Below are positions 48,801 through 57,205 of a stretch of 64,000 nt of DNA, piece by piece. The notes below the pieces were generated by a model. It was given only the letters and a program-made list of their open reading frames with translations. It was not told where the DNA came from and made no database searches. This stretch comes from Costus lasius (taxonomy: Eukaryota; Streptophyta; Magnoliopsida; Zingiberales; Costaceae): NCBI GenBank assembly GCA_027563935.2, contig CM050453.2:88634665-88698664 (forward strand), in the 5' to 3' direction. The translations under genes were made by a program, and so were the position numbers. Position 1 is the first letter of the stretch. Each line of letters starts with the position of its first letter.

Positions 48801-51774
48801 CCGCCATTTGTATTCGACCGAAAAATCTCTCTTTGCCCTTGAAAATTTCTTCCTTTTATAGTTGGACCGGTTTAGAACCCATCAAGGAACAGTTCTGCGA
48901 TGTTTGGCTCAAATCCGGTTCGAATCGGTGGAGAAACGCGTGAAAAACTCGTCGGGTGGAAGTTTTTACGGCCCGTGATGTGTACATGCTTTCGGTCACA
49001 AAAAGTTTCACAAACCGTGATGGATTCACGGCCTCACCCGTGAAAGTTTCTGTTCATTCCGACAGTTAGCCGATTTTCAATTTCTGTTCGTCGTCGCTTT
49101 TACGATTGACTCTGTAATTTTGGCCAAGGCCGTAATTGTCTCGTTCTTCACCGTTTTCTCCCCAAATTTGACGTGTATACTCGTGATCTCCTCGGGAATC
49201 ATGCTTTGGCTTCAAAACTCTCGAAATCCATCATTTTTATGCTATTTTACGTACATTTTCATAAAAACTAAGAGAAGTGAAGATTATGTACAAAGTAAAT
49301 TAAAAGCACTAAAAATAGCACAAAATCATGCAAATAAGCTCATAATATGATCTAAAATATATGTAAAAATATGGTGTAAATGCAACGCATCATTTAGTTA
49401 GTCTATGGTGTTCTTGGTGATTACATTTGTTAGCACTATAGATCAAAATGTCATCAAAATATATATTAAAAAATTGACCTAGATATAGGCTAAGAATATG
49501 ATGCATGACTTTCTTAGAAGTGGAGGGGCATGGCCAAAAGGCATTAGTCGCCACTCTTGTAGACCATCTTTTATCTTAAAAGCTCTCTTTCACTTTTGTC
49601 CCAATCCAAAACCATATAAGGAGATATAACATATCATCTAGCATGGATAGGAAAGTGATATTTGATTGTGATTTGATTATTGGCTCTACAATAGGTGCAT
49701 ATACCATCCTTCTTTAGATTAAGTAGGGTTGATATGGCACAAGGACTTACATTTTCTTGAACGAACCCTTTATGCCAGTGTTCATTGACTTGTTATTTGA
49801 GTTCAGTATCTTTTGTATGGTTCATTTTTTGATGGTACTAGACTAGTTTAGTATGTAGAAAGCAATGTGCTCTTATACTATTTATTTTCAAAACATCATT
49901 TGGATTGGACAAACAAATTTTATAGGGTTCATCTTATAGTGGGGTAAATAGGGTAATGATGATCCATGCACCAAGTCAATGGCATGTTGAATGCCTTCTC
50001 AAGTGGTAGCTCATTAGGAAGTTCCTTAATGACAACATTAGAGATCTTACTAATAAGCTTTGAACTTCAATGAAGGTAAATCTTATTGGTCTGAGAAATA
50101 TTTAAACTGCTAACACCATCAAAGTCTTGTCCAACCATGACTCATAGAATAGGTGGTACAAAAATGTTAGTCCTTTTTTATTATTAGGACTTAGTTATGC
50201 TAAGAAGCACCTCATGACAGTCACATTAAGTAGGGTGCTAGGGTTGTCTTATTGTATTCACTAGAATAAATTTGGCCTTATAAAATTTGGTACTCCCACC
50301 TTCATTGTGGCTAGTATTCTCTTTAGGCACCCTACCAACTAAAAGAAAAGCCCTTTTTTTTTTTTACAATCTCTACAATAGTGTTTGTGCCTTTGAATAT
50401 TATACTATATGGGTCCCTTAGATGTTAATTCTACTTGACCCTTTCACATTTCTGCAAATGTGGTCATAGGGTTAGGCCAAGGGGTAGGATGAGATAGGGT
50501 ATCAATCAACATTCAAAGGGGACTAGTAAGATTAGGATAGTTGTAGATTGTGTTTACTTCACATGCCATGGTGCAGACGACCTCAATGTCATGTTTTAAT
50601 CTATCCTTGAATCGTGATAGGTTCAAATTCAAATCCTCTTCAACGTCACAACATATTAATAACTATTTGAATTACATCATATAATGGGAGATAAAGTCGA
50701 TACCAAAGTAGTATACATCTATATATACACACATAATAGAGTGTGTAATAAACAAAGTAAACAAACATGCCTAGTAACTCACTAATATCTAATTAGCTTG
50801 AAATTTTGTATATGTTGTTATTTGATTTATTGTTTTGCAATTTTAAAATTTTTCACATGCCAAAAATATTAGATTAGTGAAATGTTGGATGCCAAAACAA
50901 ATATCTCCAGCTAACGAAAGATGAAAAACTTGACCAGATAAAATCAAAGGTGAACTGTTGGATTGGAAAATGCGACTTGAAATTATCAAAGGAATTGCTC
51001 GGGGACTTCTTTACCTTCACTATGATTCTAGATTGAAAATAATACATAGAGATCTCAAAACAAGCAATATTCTACTTGACAAGGAGATGAACCCAAAAAT
51101 CTCAGACTTTGGGACTGCAAGAATTTTCAAGGTGGATCAAAATGCAGATAATACTAAAAGAATAGTTGGTACATAGTAAGTTTCTTTCTATTCAAACAAA
51201 CTAAAAACTTTATAATTTCAAAGGAATAAATATCTACTATGGATGTATGCAGTGGATACATGTCACCAGAGTATGCTATGAATGGTCTTTTTTCAGAGAA
51301 ATCTGATGTGTTTAGTTTCGGTGTTATAATGCTAGAAATTTTAAGTGGTAAGAGGAGTAGGACAATGGGTCAATCAGAATCTCAGAAGAATCTTATTCAA
51401 CAGGTACCAAGTGAACCTTGTCTCAATAAAATTATCCTTCTTAATTTATTTTGACCATTCTAGTATGTTTTTTTATACACTCTGCATAGGCATATGAATT
51501 ATGGCGGGAAGATAGATGCTTGGAACTAGTAGATAAAGCAATGGGAGAATCTTTTCCCATATCCAAAGTCAAGAGATTTATCCATGTGGCTCTACTATGC
51601 ATACAAGAAGGTAGTCATGACAGACCAACAATGGACAATGTAGTTCTAATGCTAAGAAGTGAAGACATTATGTTTCCTGAACCTAGGAGCATTGCTTTGT
51701 TCACAACAAATACTTTTGAAACAAATTGGAGTTCCATTAATGAAATTAGTGTAACATTATTAGCAGGTCGATAA
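25367..51774 (+). CDS. G-type lectin S-receptor-like serine/threonine kinase, 8 exons
   Basis: I join exons 25367-25430, 28412-29551, 29957-30070, 30381-30526, 30582-30792, 50938-51175, 51253-51403 and 51490-51774. All introns are GT-AG, phases agree, and the sum (2349 nt) gives 782 residues without an internal stop. Order: signal peptide (1-20), B-lectin (about 23-145), S-locus glycoprotein and EGF-like region, PAN (about 340-397), membrane helix (about 414-433), kinase (about 473-760). Kinase landmarks are all present: GHGGFGPVY loop (480-487), Lys500, HRD Asp597, DFG 615-617 (with the unusual DFGTAR), SPE and a DRPTM segment. It should be an active RD kinase in the plasma membrane, sensing an unknown ligand. 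Exon sizes fit the family. The oddity is intron 5 of about 20.1 kb filled with transposons. Expression was not testable here. Confidence 0.87.
25431..28411 (+). other. Receptor kinase intron 1 (2981 bp)
   Basis: It runs GTAAAA...TTGCAG. Most S-receptor kinases have no intron this large here. The DNA is AT-rich, with a GA-rich patch near 28100-28140 and a 16-base direct repeat (CGTTTGGAGAGCAGTA, about 28179 and 28212). Parts at about 26770-28060 look like old repeat DNA, but I could not identify a family. Confidence 0.65.
28412..29551 (+). CDS. Receptor kinase exon 2: lectin, S-locus and PAN domains
   Basis: The 1140-nt exon encodes the whole ectodomain. Markers: [39 protein letters not shown] and [12 protein letters not shown] of the mannose-lectin part; [13 protein letters not shown] and YRSGPSP of the S-locus part; [13 protein letters not shown] as EGF-like; then [17 protein letters not shown] and [15 protein letters not shown] of the PAN domain. 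It ends GAATTAG before GTAAAT. Confidence 0.93.
29957..30070 (+). CDS. Receptor kinase exon 3: membrane helix
   Basis: The 114-nt exon follows TTGCAG and ends before GTATGT. It encodes the [20 protein letters not shown] helix followed by the stop-transfer KWKRR. Confidence 0.9.
30381..30526 (+). CDS. Receptor kinase exon 4: juxtamembrane and Gly-rich loop
   Basis: The 146-nt exon encodes [18 protein letters not shown] and [12 protein letters not shown], ending exactly at a codon boundary before GTAATC. Confidence 0.92.
30582..30792 (+). CDS. Receptor kinase exon 5: kinase N lobe
   Basis: The 211-nt exon encodes the AVKRL lysine, the helix-C Glu in EFKTEVQLI and [12 protein letters not shown] through KSLDSFIF. 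It ends in phase 1 before GTATGA. The next exon is 20.1 kb away. Confidence 0.92.
31290..33240. other. Non-coding part of intron 5
   Basis: No gene. Two copies of an AGAGxGxCAGCTCCCT phrase lie near 31347 and 31453. At 33110-33205 an imperfect GTC/ATC trinucleotide repeat gives a spurious Asp-rich frame on the minus strand. Confidence 0.5.
33241..33605. repeat. MITE-like cluster with CTTGGAGGGAA-type ends
   Basis: The left end (about 33369, GGGTCTGTTTTCTTGGGAGG) and right end (about 33570-33590, complement of CTGTTTCCTTGGAGGGAAGG) are inverted. A third related segment ends near 33500 (CCTTCCAAGGAAACAG). The ends resemble those of the larger composite that starts at 34851. Confidence 0.45.
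33840..33871. repeat. (ATA)n microsatellite
   Basis: About ten uninterrupted ATA units. Confidence 0.9.
34851..37248. mobile_element. TIR-bounded GC-rich composite (2.4 kb)
   Basis: The left end contains CTTATG ... TGTTTACT ... GGA (34852-34872); the right end is its inverted counterpart with four or five mismatches (37228-37248). The body from 35100 to 37050 is GC-rich, against an AT-rich intron. On the minus strand, TCTATAAAAGAGG near 35610 looks like a TATA box. The composite may have captured other DNA, or it may hold a decayed LTR. I could not define a target-site duplication. Confidence 0.45.
35790..36641 (-). pseudogene. Repeat-containing open frame, function unknown
   Basis: The 283-residue frame contains three 42-residue repeats (126 nt each, about 36140-36500), each with an [15 protein letters not shown] stretch, then FSANN/FLSANS and TxADTPV. 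I recognise no domain. The GC-rich composition and CACGGCCGTG motifs in the repeats set it apart from the rest of the intron. It could be the end of a TE polyprotein or a captured gene; coding status is doubtful. Confidence 0.35.
37250..37254. repeat. A2 target-site duplication, left (GTTAG)
   Basis: The partner at 49393-49397 is TTTAG, one mismatch. Confidence 0.6.
37255..38363 (-). repeat. A2 3' LTR, first part
   Basis: It starts TGATAGCGATCC and matches 47957 onward. It is interrupted at GATTCACGGCC by a nested Athila-type LTR and resumes at about 40441. Confidence 0.88.
38364..40440 (+). mobile_element. Truncated Athila-type insertion: one LTR plus primer site
   Basis: The LTR (38364-40308) starts TGATGACACC and ends GGACACTACA. 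It is a diverged relative of the A1 LTR in the opposite orientation, with the same dyad cluster at about 38625-38985. A decayed primer site (TGGAGCCGTGCCAGGGAGTG) follows at about 40331-40350, then about 90 bases ending CACATCA. The flanks CGGCC (38359-38363) and CAGCC (40441-40445) look like a 5-bp duplication with one change. The rest of the element, including nearly all of the second LTR, is gone. Confidence 0.8.
40441..40805 (-). repeat. A2 3' LTR, second part
   Basis: It matches 49031-49392 and ends AACGCATCA. It contains a perfect dyad ATTACGGCCAAGGCCGTAAT at about 40531-40550; in the other LTR copy one half is altered. Confidence 0.85.
40806..42617 (-). other. A2 3' untranslated region
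   Basis: No coding frame. Next to the LTR is the GCTTGAGGACAAGC motif (plus strand about 40829-40845), and at 41319-41361 the GGTACCACTG ... GTGCCAAGTAGAGGAGTC module shared with A1. Confidence 0.65.
42618..44690 (-). pseudogene. A2 accessory ORF, plant-transposon-type protein (broken)
   Basis: It begins [13 protein letters not shown] and continues through a Ser/Pro/Glu-rich linker. Then come [33 protein letters not shown] and [24 protein letters not shown] and [14 protein letters not shown]. This wording is that of the putative plant transposon domain found in Athila ORFs and related non-autonomous elements. The reading needs three or four frameshifts (near 43950, 43765 and 43500) and passes stops near 43290 and 43200, so it is a pseudogene. 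Its role is unknown. Position downstream of protease, where pol should be, is the interesting point. Confidence 0.7.
44710..45480 (-). promoter_or_regulatory. A2 internal spacer with LTR-like dyads
   Basis: It separates protease from the accessory ORF. At 45110-45240 it holds CG-rich dyads like those of the LTRs (TTACGATCGTAA, ACGGCTTCGGCCGT, TTACGGCTTCACCCGTAA). It may act as a second, internal promoter for the accessory ORF; I see no clear TATA box. Confidence 0.35.
45519..46421 (-). pseudogene. A2 protease and gag C-terminal linker
   Basis: It is in the same frame as gag. The linker holds [16 protein letters not shown]. The aspartic protease has [20 protein letters not shown] (Asp-x-Gly kept), then [32 protein letters not shown] and [19 protein letters not shown]. 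The gene ends close to the post-pol motif, with no RT after it. A 5' part is cut off from gag by in-frame stops. Confidence 0.82.
46422..47708 (-). pseudogene. A2 gag with zinc knuckle (in-frame stops)
   Basis: The start is [15 protein letters not shown] (47708). It has [24 protein letters not shown] and [17 protein letters not shown], and a CCHC zinc knuckle ([14 protein letters not shown]). The whole gag-protease stays in one frame. About six nonsense codons interrupt it, including 47508-47510 and 46767-46769, and none is a frameshift. Most are explained by C-to-T or G-to-A change (for example Trp to TGA). Confidence 0.83.
47934..47950 (-). other. A2 primer-binding site (tRNA-Asp type)
   Basis: TGGCACCGTTGCCGGGG in element orientation, six bases inside the 5' LTR. 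Confidence 0.82.
47957..49392 (-). repeat. A2 5' LTR (1436 bp)
   Basis: It starts TGATAGCG and ends GCATCA on the plus strand, and pairs with 37255-38363 plus 40441-40805. Confidence 0.9.
49398..50937 (-). pseudogene. Decayed gypsy RT region and intron 5 tail
   Basis: On the minus strand between 49400 and 49810 I read, with stops and shifts, YILMTF (from Y-F-D-D-I), [19 protein letters not shown] and [10 protein letters not shown], in the order expected of a gypsy reverse transcriptase. This is an old fragment into which A2 inserted. From about 50000 to 50937 I see only AT-rich intron DNA. Confidence 0.5.
50938..51175 (+). CDS. Receptor kinase exon 6: catalytic loop
   Basis: The 238-nt exon encodes [20 protein letters not shown], then [24 protein letters not shown] and RIVGT. 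It ends in phase 2 before GTAAGT (ACATA/GTAAGT). The TAG in this run belongs to the splice junction, not to a stop. Confidence 0.93.
51253..51403 (+). CDS. Receptor kinase exon 7: activation segment end and helix F
   Basis: The 151-nt exon begins after TATGCAG and encodes [20 protein letters not shown], then [15 protein letters not shown]. It ends CAACAG before GTACCA. Confidence 0.92.
51490..51774 (+). CDS. Receptor kinase exon 8: kinase C lobe and tail
   Basis: The 285-nt exon encodes [39 protein letters not shown] and the tail ending [10 protein letters not shown], then TAA. Endings of this type (S-x-T-x-x-x-x-G-R) are usual in the family, so the C end is complete. Confidence 0.93.
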   Translation, partial: AYELWREDRCLELVDKAMGESFPISKVKRFIHVALLCIQEGSHDRPTMDNVVLMLRSEDIMFPEPRSIALFTTNTFETNWSSINEISVTLLAGR

Positions 51775-51910
51775 AGCAATTTCCCAACATGATGTGTATT
51801 ATTATTATTATTACTAAGGATGTTAGTTGTTAATTTACAATGTTATGTGCAAAATTATTATAATATGTGGTTGCTATTTTTCTTAGGATTCAATGAAAAG
51901 CATATTAATG

Positions 51911-52437
51911 TGGCCCATGATTATTCTAACGAGAGATTACATGCTATAGAAAACTAATTATCATCCACTAGTTTACTTCTTGTGCAACTCTTTCTTGCCA
52001 ACATTCATGTTGTTGTTGTAGGTATTTTTGTCTCTGAGAAAAATAATAATTAATTGACAGAATTGCTATGTCAGGTGAGCCGCTTCCCACCAAATTAAGT
52101 TTTGGCCAAGACAAGGAGTAAAAAAAAAATGTGAAAAGCGCATGAATTTTTGGATGGAAATTTTGACTTAAACCCTCGTGATTTTGTATATGTGGCTCAT
52201 GATTATTTTAACGAGAGATTACATGTTATAGAAAACTAATTATCATCCACTAGTTTACTTCTTGTGCACCTCCCTTCTTGCCAGCATTGATGTTGGAGAT
52301 ATTTTTGTCTCTAAAAAATATAATAATTAATAGGGACAATTGTGTTTTGGTCCAGAAAAGGAGTAACAAAAATGTGAAGAGCGAATGAATTTACGAATGG
52401 AAATTTTGACTTAAACCCTCGTGATTTTGGACATGAG
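51911..52437. repeat. Tandem duplication, about 282 bp, downstream of the kinase gene
   Basis: Units at 51911-52192 and 52193-52437 share TGGCxCATGATTATT, CTAATTATCATCCACTAG and ACTTAAACCCTCGTGATTTTG. The second is a little shorter. Confidence 0.8.
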
Positions 52438-52446
52438 CCATGTAAA

Positions 52447-53190
52447 GATTAAAAAATCAATTAATTAAAATGGGAGTTCACACGCTCGTCAATAGCTTAT
52501 CGTGGGCTGAAGTTATAACATTTTGAGCATAAGTTCTATTTTGACCCAAAATGTATCAAATTGAAATCTTTAAATCTTATTCTATTTTAATGGAGAGATA
52601 AACTCTAAAATAAATATGTATTTTAACGAAGAGAACTCCGAAATCTCTCCGAAATAAATCAAAAAAAAAAAAATACTGTAAAGTTCATACCGACTAAGTT
52701 GAGCAGCAATTAATCTCCGATCCATTGGGTTTACGCAGAAGTTAGTCCTTTGAAATTTATGAACCGTGATGAAACTCTCCGATCCATGGGGTAGAGAATT
52801 ATAAAAGATTGCACAATTTGAAGTCGGTAAGGAAAGTGGATGAATTAAATCTGAGTGAAGTTAAAATGGAAATTTAAAGGGACCGATTCGCTCGCTCCAA
52901 ATTCGCGATAGGGTTTTGGTGAGTTGGCACGCCAAGCTGTAGGTATCATCATCATTCTTGTCGTTGAGAATACACACAAACTCTTTAATCCTCTTCCTAG
53001 TAGAATCCAACATCCACCTATCTGACCAAGCCCAAACTCCAGCAACACCTTCTCTTCGAGCATGCAAATTGACGAGCAGAAGGATTTGGCCATATGACAG
53101 CTGAATTGCTAGAATCAAAAGATTTTCCTGATCCTTGCTTTCTTCCCCCTAGAGATGCTTCTAAGTTCTTATCGACGAACACGACATCCA
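52447..53190. repeat. Dispersed duplication, copy 1
   Basis: It matches 54926-55682 over its length with many substitutions and small indels. Shared phrases include GGGAGTTCACACGCT and CAATAGCTTATCGTGGGCTG. Minus-strand open frames (52845-53118) give no known domain. Confidence 0.8.
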
Positions 53191-54290
53191 GCCTAAATAT
53201 AGACAGGCTAATCAAGAGAGGGCCGTGGCGTGTCTTCCCTTCCCGGCAGTGGTCCAGCGGGTGACTAGCGTCACCCTCCTTCTCTGTGGTCCTTTTAGCC
53301 GAGCTCGCCCCCGGGTGAGCGTCACTTTCCGGTGCCGGCTGTCGCCTACGGGTGACCGCGGCCGGCCGCCTTGGCTGGACGCCTTTCAGCGAACCTCCTC
53401 TTTGACCGTTCTTACCTACGTGTGAGAAGGACGGGTCCATTGGTACCTCCGTCTCCTACATGGGATATTACCTACGGAACGTCGTTCGGCCTTTTTGTCG
53501 GCGTGCGAGTGAGGAGCCAGTCGGATTCTTCTTGTCATCGATCCGTGATCATCAAGCGTCGGCTCGATCCGTGGACGTGTGGGTGGGTTTGGTTACTCCT
53601 CTCGGTTTTCCCTCTGGCATGTGAGTGTGCACGGATACTATTGTGGATCCCGTCCGGCGCGATCGGTTATGGGTGAGTTCTATTTGGGTTCGGATGAACC
53701 CGGTTCGACTCGGCGATACCGGTCTTCAGTAAATCATGAGCGTTGATATAGTCATGTTAGAACGGCAGCGATCTTCCACACGAGTTCGTAGTCGGGCTGG
53801 GAGTTAGTTCGAAGAATCGACTCTGCCAATCGAGCCCAATTCAGCGGTTTTGACTGTTGTGATACCCGCGTTAACATATTTAGACTCGAGTCATGTGTTG
53901 ATTCACGGATAAAATAATAAAAAATATTATCGTAATTCAAGACATGACACTAGTGATAGTCTCGTTGGACACGAGTACACGACAACTGAAGGAGCATTCA
54001 GCAGAGTTGTGCTGCCAATGCAAATCAGCACTACAGAAATTGCTATGACTGCTGTGCGTGCGGCATTGTTCACGGGAGCACAGGAGTCCACTTTTGCTAC
54101 TTTTGCTATTTTTATATCACAACAATATAACTCTTATTAGACACAGCCTCAGTCATAGTTGTGAATCTTTCTACTTTTGAATAAGTTTGACAGCTTTAAT
54201 TTTTCAGCTTTGAAATATTCTAGATCAACATTAACCCAACCAAAAACTTTTTAACCTAGATTAGCCTAAATATAGACAGGCTAATCAAGA
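53191..54290. mobile_element. 1046-bp GC-rich insert flanked by 27-bp direct repeats
   Basis: The same 27 bases (starting GCCTAAATATAGACAGG) occur at 53191-53217 and 54264-54290. Between them, 53218-53740 is GC-rich and 53741-54263 is AT-rich. No poly-A tail, terminal inverted repeats or protein domain is seen. It could be an insertion with an unusually long target-site duplication or a rearrangement. Confidence 0.45.
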
Positions 54291-54925
54291 CGGTTTCAAG
54301 GTGTTGCCTTGTTGGCTATAAGATTGGAAAAAAAAAAGTGAATTCATGTATTGGTGGATGAAACCTAATGTACTTCAGACCATTACAACCTAGGCTATCT
54401 TTAACTTAAATGAACCTCAAATTTGGATACGGAGATGGGTTCAAACTAAGTTTTTGATATCTTTTTAACGTTATTGAAGTTAAAGGTTCGGTTGGGTGCA
54501 TTACAATGCTTTGAAAATTTATTTTTATGAAATAACTTTAAATAAAAATTATGTATAATTATTATATAAATTTCTAGTCATATTACTGGTACATAAATCA
54601 TTTTTCAGTATCACATTATTAGTGTATCCTTTTAATTAATTGATATATAAAACTTAAATAAATATTTAAATTCAATTAATATATAAATCATTGTAGTAGT
54701 GGGGCTCCTCAACTAAAAAAATGAATATTGTCCTATCTCCATATTCGCTTGATAGCTCCTCCTAATCTACTAATCAATGGATCACTTGCAACTCACACAT
54801 TTTGGAGAGAAAGGTCATAAAAGAGAATGAATGAAAAAAAAATTCTAAAGTTTTGTGATATATATAATTTAAATTTATATAATAGAAATATAATTATTTA
54901 ATTAAAAAATTTCTTTATATGTACA
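54291..54925. other. AT-rich intergenic stretch
   Basis: I see no gene or structured repeat. Confidence 0.5.
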
Positions 54926-55682
54926 GATTAAAAAATCATTTAATTAAAGTGGGAGTTCACACGCTTGTCAATAGCTTATCGTGGGCTGAAGTTATAGCAT
55001 TTTGACCATAAGTTTTATTTTAACCAAAATGTATCTAAATGAAAATCTTAAATCTTATTCTATTTTGATAGAGAGAACTCCGAAATAAATATATAATTTA
55101 ATAAAGAAAACTCCGAAATCTCTCTGAAATAAATAAAAAAAATACTATAAAGTTCGTATTGACTAAGTTGAGCAACAATTAATCTCCGATCCTTTGAAAA
55201 TTATGAACCGTGAGTGCAACTCTCTATCAGTCGTTGCTATATGATTGCATGGGGTAGAGAATTATAAAAAGTGCAGAATTTGAAGTCGGTAAGGAAAGTG
55301 GAAGAATTAAATATGAGTGAAGTTAAAATTGAATATTAAAGGGTTCGATTCGCTCGCTCCAAATTCACTAGAGGGTTTTGACCGAACACATTTTTCTTCT
55401 TCTTTCTTGCTAACTCCTGTTTTTGGTGAGTTGGCACGCCATCATTCTTGTCATTGAGAATACACACAAACTCTTCAATCCTCTTCCTCGTAGAATCTTA
55501 CATCCACCTGTCTGATCAAGCCCAAACTCCACCAACACCTTCTCTTTGAGCACACAAATCGACAAGCAGAAGGATTTGACCATCTGACGGCTAAATTGCT
55601 AGAATCGAAAGATTTTTCAGTGATCTCTGCTTTCTTCTCTATATAAGCGCTTCTAAGTTCTTCTTAATGAACACGACATCCA
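54926..55682. repeat. Dispersed duplication, copy 2
   Basis: The partner of 52447-53190, offset about 2.48 kb. From about 55500 a segment (CTGTCTGATCAA ... GGCTAAATTGCTAGAATCGAAAG) is repeated again, more diverged, at 55682-55790. Confidence 0.8.
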
Positions 55683-55879
55683 ACTGTCTGATCAAATTGA
55701 AACTTTGGCCATACCTTTTCTTCGAACATGTGAACCAGTGAGTAGAAGGATACATCCATCCGATGGCTAGATCATTGGAATCAAAAACTTTTTTGGCAAC
55801 CCTATTTTACCTCAATTTTGGACCATAATTGCCTTATCTGGGTTCGTTTGACATCAACTCACCACCAGTCGGCACTGAA

Positions 55880-56500
55880 CTTTGGCCATTAGTCCGACCT
55901 GATGGCTTGATTAGCGAATATCTTATGGCCAAGTCTAATGCTACAGCGATGGCTTAGATCTCATCCGACATTTCAAGCAGATTAGATGGTAACAATTTTA
56001 TTGACGAGAATTCGATAGCACATACCCTTATAATTCTAATCCGACGGTTCAGATTCATCTAAGCGGTGATCTACTAGCCTATATCAAATCTGGAAACAAC
56101 TACTTGGACTTATCTGAGCAATCCCCAACACTGATAATTCAATCATCAAGGATCTGATGGTCCATATTCAACTTTTATGGTGATGGTTCAGATTCGAACT
56201 CCAATCCGATGACTCAGATTTATCCAGTTTCGATTTCATGCCCTAGATCTTCTAGTATTGATCCGATACCCTAAATTTTCCATATTTGATTTGATAGTCT
56301 TCAGTTGATCAAATCAACAATGATCCAAATCTTCCAATGCCAATATGATGATTCAGACTTTTCAAGTCTAGATCTAATGGTGTGGATCTACTCAGTTTTA
56401 ATCTGATGGCCCATATTTGTTTTAAAATTAATAGTCTTGATTTACCCACATGAAATTGATGATCATGATCTAACTTCAAGAGACAATGATCCTGATTTAA
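55880..56500. repeat. Degenerate minisatellite, unit about 30 bp
   Basis: Many imperfect copies follow the pattern ATCCGATGGxTCAGATxT. Examples lie near 55900, 55950, 56040, 56200, 56340 and 56410. Confidence 0.55.
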
Positions 56501-56509
56501 TGTAATGTT

Positions 56510-57205
56510 AATACAATCAATGATTGATATTCATTCATATAAATCTAAGTCAAATAGACAGCTCTCGACACGATCCAAGTGTCAATCTTTACTAAATTGA
56601 GTCAAATCTTTCCAAATCTACCCTTAGTAGACTCTGAATTAAATTTCAACAGATGACATTAATTTACACAAATCTAAGCCAATCAAAATTAATGCAAATA
56701 TTAATTCTTACTAAATTGAGTCAAATCTTTCCAAATATACCCTCATATTTTTTGTTAAAGACTTGATCAAAGTAGATCTGCTAATTAAAATTTCAATGGC
56801 TTAAATTAATTTACACAAATCTAAGCCAATCTGATGGCTTATAATATAATCTAAATATTGATACATACTAAATTGACTCAGATCTTTCCAAATCTGCTCT
56901 CAAATTTTTTTTATCAAAGACCTGGATTGAATCAAATTCGGAAATTAAAATTTCAATGACTAATATTACTTTATATAAATCTAAGCCAATCAAATGACTT
57001 CTGAAATAATCCAAATATTGATCTTTGCTAAGTTTAGTGAGATCTTTCCAAATATGACCTCGAATTACTGATCGTATATCCAGATTAAAGTGAATCTATG
57101 AATTAAAATTTCAATGACTAATATTAGTTTTCATAAATCAAAACTAATCAAACCTTTTTAATATAATCCAAATATTAACCCCTACTAAGTCAAGTAGAAT
57201 TTCTC
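56510..57205. repeat. Tandem repeat, unit about 140-156 bp, four to five copies
   Basis: Each unit has AATCTAAGCCAATC, ATATTGATxxxTACTAAxTT, GATCTTTCCAAAT and ATTAAAATTTCAATG. Unit starts are near 56530, 56671, 56809, 56967 and 57125. Confidence 0.8.

Larger units (their letters stand above)
37255..49392 (-). mobile_element. Athila-like non-autonomous element A2, antisense in intron 5
   Basis: Right to left: 5' LTR 47957-49392, tRNA-Asp-type primer site, gag and protease in one frame, a 0.8-kb spacer, an accessory ORF, a 3' UTR, and 3' LTR 37255-40805 (itself interrupted). RT, RNase H and integrase are absent. The flanks are GTTAG and TTTAG. By eye LTRs differ by about 6 percent plus a 34-bp indel. 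It lies antisense to the host gene, an orientation that spares the gene from LTR polyadenylation signals. Without pol it would have to be moved by another Athila-type element. Confidence 0.87.
30793..50937 (+). other. Receptor kinase intron 5 (20145 bp)
   Basis: It begins GTATGACC and ends GACCAG. The phase fits (Phe, then G+AT making Asp559 of the [10 protein letters not shown] segment). Contents in order: AT-rich DNA to 33240, MITE-like repeats, an (ATA) microsatellite, a TIR-bounded GC-rich composite, antisense element A2 with its own nested LTR, and a decayed gypsy fragment. This is one of the longest introns I would expect in this family. Confidence 0.85.

Noticed and set aside
53018..53440. 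Minus-strand frame of 140 residues
   Set aside because: It crosses the boundary between the duplicated segment and the 1046-bp insert, so it is a chimera.
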